From NCBI RefSeq assembly GCF_000237925.1, contig NC_031498.1, positions 23,777,738-23,841,737 of the forward strand: DNA of 64,000 bases, in the 5' to 3' direction. Positions within the stretch are counted from its first letter, which is position 1, and every line of letters starts with the position of its first letter. Below are positions 58,346 through 64,000 of the stretch, piece by piece. The notes under the pieces were generated by a model, which saw only the letters and a list, made by a program, of their open reading frames with translations, ran no database searches and was not told the origin of the DNA. The DNA comes from Schistosoma mansoni. Taxonomy: Eukaryota; Platyhelminthes; Trematoda; Strigeidida; Schistosomatidae. A program made the position numbers and the translations under genes.

Positions 58346-58842
58346 TGTTAAATCGATTGCGCGCGTGCGTGCTGATTCCCGCCAATTAGAGAGGAGTGGA
58401 TTATCGATAAGATCACTGATACACAAAACCAGTATGACCAGTCTTGAGTACTTATCAATCCTGCTTTCTGCCTAGCCCACACAGTTAAGTCCAGAACACC
58501 AATAACAGCCTCTACAATATGAATCATTATAAACAAACATACTGAGTTTATATACCAATCAAACAGACCACATCATACTATAAAATAGAAAATAACATTT
58601 GTACAAGATTTGGCCAAATGTGGCTGTGAATAAGGGAGACAGTAATTAATGGACTAGGGATAACTCAAGAATGGTAAATCGAATAATAATAGTCTATAGG
58701 TCAAAATAAAGCTTATGATAAGAGAAACACGAATATGTATAGTTAAGTTACTTAACAATTATACAATAGGAAATATACATATCACATTGGTCCATAAACA
58801 GCCCTCAAAGTTATCATTCATAAATCTCCAACGGATATAACA
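58346..58842 (-). mobile_element. LTR1 solo LTR
   Basis: A 497-bp minus copy, TGTTATATCC...GATTTAACA, with flanks CTACT and CTGCT (5-bp duplication, one change). Confidence 0.78.
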
Positions 58843-59134
58843 CTGCTCATTTAAATCTTAAAGTATGATAAATGCTAAAGATGTATTTGGTTTGATTTCT
58901 GAAATTTTTATGCAGATTGCATTTATTACGAATGGACGGTCAGTTGAAGTCGGTGAATTGGTACAACAGTCTCTAAAGAGGTTGAATACCATTTGTAGTA
59001 GTAGATAGGTCTTGTTTACACTTATCGACAATCATAAAGCTTGATTTTGATTTTTAAGACTAATCTTCTTGAGTTCCATGCCATTAAATTATGTTGTACC
59101 AAAGTTAGCGATGAATAAACTGATGTTCGGTTAG

Positions 59135-59648
59135 TGATATGCCCCGAGAACAATAGTGAATGGTAACTTTGGGATCCATTTATGGACCCATATTTTGCAT
59201 ATAATTTTTATCTTATATTTGCTAAATAATTAAACTACTCATATTCATGTTCCTTTCATTGTGAGCATTATTTTGACCCTTGGACTATTACTGTACGAAT
59301 TACCATTCCTGAGTTATCCCCAGTCTATTAATTACTGCTCCCCCTACAGCCACATTTGGCTAACTCTTGTACAAATGTTATTTTCTGTTTTATTGGTACG
59401 TTGTGGTCAGTCTGTTTGGTATATAAACTCAGTATGTTTGAAATACAATGATTCCTACCACAGAGGCTGTTATTGGTGTTCTGGACTTAACTGGCTGGTC
59501 TAGGCAGAAGCAGTACCGATAAGCACTCTAGACTGCTCGTACGATTTTCGTGTGTCACTGTTCCAATCGATAATTCGCTGCTCTCTGATTGGCGGTCTTA
59601 TCACGTCATACATTAACAAGGGCATCCACTCGGCCATAAGATATAACA
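59135..59648 (+). mobile_element. LTR1 solo LTR
   Basis: A 514-bp copy, TGATATGCCCC...GATATAACA, flanked by an exact 5-bp duplication GTTAG (59130-59134, 59649-59653). Lies 0.29 kb from the inverted copy; the two have separate duplications and are independent insertions. Confidence 0.8.
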
Positions 59649-59654
59649 GTTAGT

Positions 59655-62170
59655 CAACGTCAAATTAACTACTTATTATTTCTAACATTAGAGAATGCGA
59701 AAATTGATGTTTACCAAATCTAAATGATGTTTTGTAAATAATTATTTTCCTTTCCTAATCATGAATTTACTGTGTCAATCATAAACTGACAAACATTTCC
59801 ATCTGAAAACATAAATTTGGTTTGAGTTTTTTTTCAAAAACTACTACTTCAGAGAAGCGTAAAGAAGTTATGTTTTTCTTCTGTCCCAGGGAATCTAAGA
59901 CCAATCCTTTAAAAAAATGAACAAAGGAAAACCAAAGGCTATACACGCTTCCTTGAATCAATAGCTATTAAAAACATAAACCGAATTTGTTTTCAAAAAG
60001 AGACAGTTGTCAAGTTATCATTGTCACGGTTAATCTAGTTAAATCATCTGTAATTATTAAAATTGTTGTTGTTATTTGTATTTTGTTATGCTATCTCTAG
60101 TTGGCTGATTGTTGTTTCATTCACAATAAATTATCTTGATACTCATCAAATTCTTAAACCTACACAAAACTCTTCAAATCTTCTTCATACAGTCTATCTT
60201 ATCAGCTTTTGAATATATGACATGGTTGAACCCAACTGATCACAGCTTCTGACTCAAACTTTAGGAATCGAACTATGAAGCTAGCCATTAGTTGTCATTG
60301 GTGGTCCAGTACAAGACCAGTTCGTGTTTTGAAGTATAGAAATTCCACAATCTCAACAAAATCTTATGCTGGTATGATTTTGTATCACTTAGTTTATCTT
60401 TCATAAGTTCTCTGTTTCATCGACTTTTCACTCTTACATTAGTAAGATTTTGGACTGGTTACTCATGAACGCTTTGCCGCTCTATCTATCTAACTAATGT
60501 AAACTAATAAATGCTTACAAATTGATTCACAAGTCAACAGTTAATTTAATGTAACTTTGAAATAAGTTTATCCATTTGATTTTAAAATATTTTTGACATG
60601 AAAAGCAGTGATACTATCTAACTGTTCAAACAGAAGTAGACAAACAGGGATTCGAATGCGTTTATCCAACTGTTAAAAACTGACTGCTTAGACTGTTAAT
60701 AATACAAACTTTGAAATCTAACACAAAAGAAATTACATTAAGTAAATTATTCGATAACTACATACTAACTGATGCCGTGTCAAGTGCTTTTAAGTATTGA
60801 AAAACGAATACACTTCATATTCACATATATCTCGAATGTGTTCAATTACTCATAAGTAATGTATAGCATGTTGACTATATTTTAGTGGATTCTTATTTCG
60901 AGTTTATCATCATTTTCTTTATATTTTCACTTCAATTATGAAATGCTATGCTCAGTTTTCGTCCAAACAAAACACACACACAACAGTTAAGTAATATTGT
61001 AACTAAACCAACTTACTGATTATCTTTAAGATTTCAATAGAAATCAATTCAATCAGTGATAGGAATAGGCACAGAGTAACACTTTGGATACCGAATAAAT
61101 TAATAACAGAAGGCTTCAACAGGTTAATACAAAATGTAGTTTAGAAAGCTTATGTGTTCATGTTAGGTCAAGGATGAACTCATTGAAGGTATGTACTTTT
61201 GATAAATCTTAAATTCAACCGAACCAGATATTCTGTGTGCCTCATTTTGTACTATATCCTAAACCATTAACACTGGATTTCATGAAACCTGTTATTGTGT
61301 TAACCATGAGGCCAATAAACCATACAAACATTAAAATTTTCAAGGTTACAGTCAGAACATCAAAAATCTCTGTAAATATCTGTCAATAACTTGATTTTTA
61401 CATTGATAACTTGCAAGATCATGCCATTATATTATTGAACCAAAACATGTTAAGTTCTAAATATTAATAAGTACAGAACTTAAGGTATATAATAAGCGGT
61501 TGGTCTCTATTAAAGAGAATCAAACTCAAAACTTAAATCCAGGTATAATTTAAATTGATAGCTTCCATACATAGACACACATTTGAATATAGACAAATAA
61601 ATCTAAAGAATTCAACTCGATCCCTTTCTTCACTCTGTCTCATTACCAACGATCACAGTCAGACTGTTTCATAAGTTACTTTATGTCGAGTACCACAATT
61701 TTACATTATACAACATTTGCCGGGCTTGGTATTAGTTAGTTTTTATTATGGATTAATTACAAATTATGTTCTTTTCAAATATTAAATTCTGTCAAGCTAC
61801 GCTCCTTGATTGTTTTGACAAACATATACCCAAATACTGGAACTTAAATTGATTTGGGAAATAAAAAGTGGATTTAAAATTATTGAAACAAAAAACTAGT
61901 TATATATTGTAGCTGTGATTAGCAATTGATGAAATCCTACATATTTATGGATCTACTTGCAACCTTAAGAGAATCAAGTTGAGTAACGGTTTAACTATAA
62001 ATGATATTTCACTGTTTTCTACAGCTAAACTTGCTTGTCATTAATAATCCTCCTGATTTCCAATTGACCATTTTAATACAGTCAAATGATTTCATTTTTG
62101 TAAACCGAGATTGTTATATGATGAAATTATCATTGAAAAATCCAAGTTGATCCATTTGGTTTTTTAGCTA
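59655..62170. other. anonymous AT-rich stretch
   Basis: About 2.5 kb with no recognisable gene, repeat or RNA; a Fam-B2 echo near 60220-60330 is too weak to call. Confidence 0.4.
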
Positions 62171-62174
62171 AATA

Positions 62175-62640
62175 TAATACACTCGAAGATCGATTACCAC
62201 GACGCGCTATGCTGACTAGTATTGGGGATGGTTGAAAGAGAGTTAGGGGCGGCCAAACCGAAACGTGGCATCAGTGCTTGAAGTTACTAACTTCTAGTCT
62301 GCGCCACGTTGGTAGATGCAGACTGCTTGGTTGGGGTTTGCGTGACTATCGTAACCAATGGTTGGAGACTCTGGGTGATATGGCTCAGAATCGACCACAA
62401 TGGCGTAGGCGTACACACTCTTTTTCTTCTCTTAAACCGTGAGATTAAAACTGCTTCATACCTGTCTTTCTTCCTGTAATATATCCTTATATACAATCTT
62501 TCTTTCATATATTGCCACCATTAAATTAACTACTATGAATTTGGTGTTCATCTTGTTGTGCTAACGAGGTATGGCAACTTGAATCGATACATATATGTGT
62601 ATGGTCCTACGTCGTAGCTGACTGACACCTGAAATAATTC
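62175..62640 (+). repeat. dispersed retroposon, LINE- or SINE-like
   Basis: GC-richer than its surroundings: GGGGCGGCCAAACCG, GAAACGTGGCATCAGTGC, GCCACGTTGGTAGATGC, GATATGGCTCAGAATCG. The last block is shared with 4976-5372. Known to me as a frequent schistosome repeat pattern; autonomous partner not identified. Confidence 0.55.
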
Positions 62641-62644
62641 ACAC

Positions 62645-63740
62645 GGCCCAAATCATTGTACATAGAATATGTGACTAAAATACAGAACAAAACAAAACAG
62701 TTATCCATTTAATATATTACAGTCATCTCTATTATCATCTGATCTCATCTATGAATAGGCTAGAATTCATCTCTGGATTTTTGATAGCCTCCAATATATT
62801 TCCAAGATTCAGTAACAGTGACAGTTTAATGTAGAAGTTATCCACAACTAGATTATACTGATAATTAGTAAATTTTTCTCAGTGAAAAAAAAGCATTTTC
62901 AAAACGCTACCAAGTATCTTAGATGTATAGTACCTGAAACTGACCAACCGCAATAGAACACTAACATTTATCTCATTGAAATAATGAACTGTTTTCAATT
63001 GTTTGTATTATCACCTTCATCGCTAATGTCATAATGAAAGAATTTCCTAACGAAGAAAGATATATTGACAATTGATCACTCCTTACCACCTTGAGTTAAA
63101 TCTAATTCACTCACTCTAAACCTGTCGAATAGAGAACAAACACACAAAAAACAGATGAGCTCAATAGCGTCATAAGGGTAGTAACTTTTCATACTACTTG
63201 TGAGTAGGAGAAACTTAAGATCTTGTACTACTAAGTTATTCACTTACTTGGTCTTTATATTCTTTATTTTCACTCTTTTACTAATAATTCAATGTCATAT
63301 TCCTCAGAATATCACATGAGATTCGATTAATTATAGTTTGAAGAGGATATATCGTTCATCTACGAGGTTCATATTGAAAGGAAATCATCGAGAATATCGT
63401 CATTTAACGCTTGTATCTAAGTCTATATTCTGTGATGACAGAAAAGACCCTTCTCGTTGTAAAAGATATAATACCTCCAAATAGTCGATATCATAAAGTT
63501 TATTCCCTTCATTAGTGATTGAGAATACCGTTATGATGAAAATAATTACAGCACATTTACATCTCTACAATGTACCTTACGAGTATAAACCTAATAACAT
63601 ATTATTCAAATTTGATATTTCTTAATAATCGATATCCACAACTACATAAGTGACCCGACTCATAAGCTAGCAGCCAGCACATTACAATTCAAACATTAAA
63701 TTATGACCGAAAACCTCCACTTTCTACGTCCAATCACTTG
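62645..63740. other. anonymous AT-rich stretch
   Basis: Nothing recognisable. Confidence 0.35.
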
Positions 63741-63744
63741 ACGT

Positions 63745-64000
63745 GCCCCCGAATGCCCTGGTATGGCCGAGAGTGGGGAGAGTCCGCTCTCCCTCTCCAA
63801 ATGCTCTCACATGGCCACGCGTATATAGCCTCTGTCAGGGAAGTCCTACTCACTGCCTTCTCGTGCCACATGTGTTGTTTACGAAATTGAGAGGACGAAA
63901 AGCGAATGTCCGGCGCTTTAACCGGGTTGGTGGACACAGAATGTCCACCTAGGGGAGTTGGAAAACCCTGATTTCAAACCAATGGTGCGCATGGGCTCTA
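63745..64000 (+). repeat. Fam-E retroposon, cut by window end
   Basis: Begins GCCCCCGAATGCCCTGG and follows the order of 6583-7097 up to CCAATGGTGCGCATGGGC. The 3' half lies beyond the window. Confidence 0.8.

Overview
The window looks like non-coding, AT-rich, retroelement-packed DNA from a blood fluke (Schistosoma or a close relative). Evidence: many copies of a tRNA-derived, hammerhead-ribozyme SINE of the Smα type known from schistosomes; RTE-type LINE 3' ends with TAAG-type tails; Penelope-like GIY-YIG fragments; several solo-LTR families; and one host gene with an Asn-rich N-terminus and a very large first exon. The species cannot be decided from the sequence alone.

Host gene content is minimal. 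I can support one gene: the 5' coding exon of a cyclic-nucleotide-gated (CNGA-like) channel on the minus strand (51867 down to 50222). It ends at a perfect GTAAGT donor just after the selectivity filter. Later exons (S6, C-linker, cyclic-nucleotide-binding domain) should lie at lower coordinates, but I could not find them by eye. Everything else is repeats or anonymous AT-rich sequence, probably intronic or intergenic.

Repeat families (my labels). Fam-A: Smα-like SINE, unit about 333 bp, with tRNA-like A and B boxes and a hammerhead. Fam-B: a second, more numerous tRNA-derived element of about 360 bp with its own hammerhead (CUGAGGA...GAAA core); degenerate relatives are called B2. Fam-C: a hairpin-forming repeat with a third hammerhead (15.5-15.8 kb). 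Fam-D: a short hairpin repeat (7.4 and 12.8 kb) with a minimal hammerhead. Fam-E: a retroposon of about 500 bp ending in (AAAT)n. IR-1: an element of about 0.95 kb with 0.4 kb inverted arms and a hammerhead at its right end (21.1-23.06 kb). PLE-1 and PLE-2: Penelope-like fragments with inverted terminal repeats; PLE-1 carries a hammerhead. RTE: LINE 3' fragments. LTR1-LTR4: solo LTRs recognised from TG...CA-like ends and exact 4- or 5-bp target duplications.

Layout: 0-17 kb, Fam-A/B/E scatter with LTR1-3 and hairpins. 17.5-19 kb, PLE-1 with a Fam-B copy nested in its terminal repeat. 21-23 kb, a three-level nest (IR-1 containing Fam-B containing PLE-2). 23-45 kb, scattered SINEs. 45.6-46.9 kb, a LINE with a 17-bp target duplication and a nested LTR3. 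50.2-51.9 kb, the channel exon. 54-60 kb, PLE-2 pieces, two LTR4 copies, a tandem Fam-A and two LTR1 copies.

The most interesting theme is the number of unrelated-looking elements that each carry a self-cleaving hammerhead ribozyme, together with Fam-B inverted dimers whose flanking target duplications show each was inserted in a single event. All structural claims come from reading the sequence by eye; no folding or database search was run.
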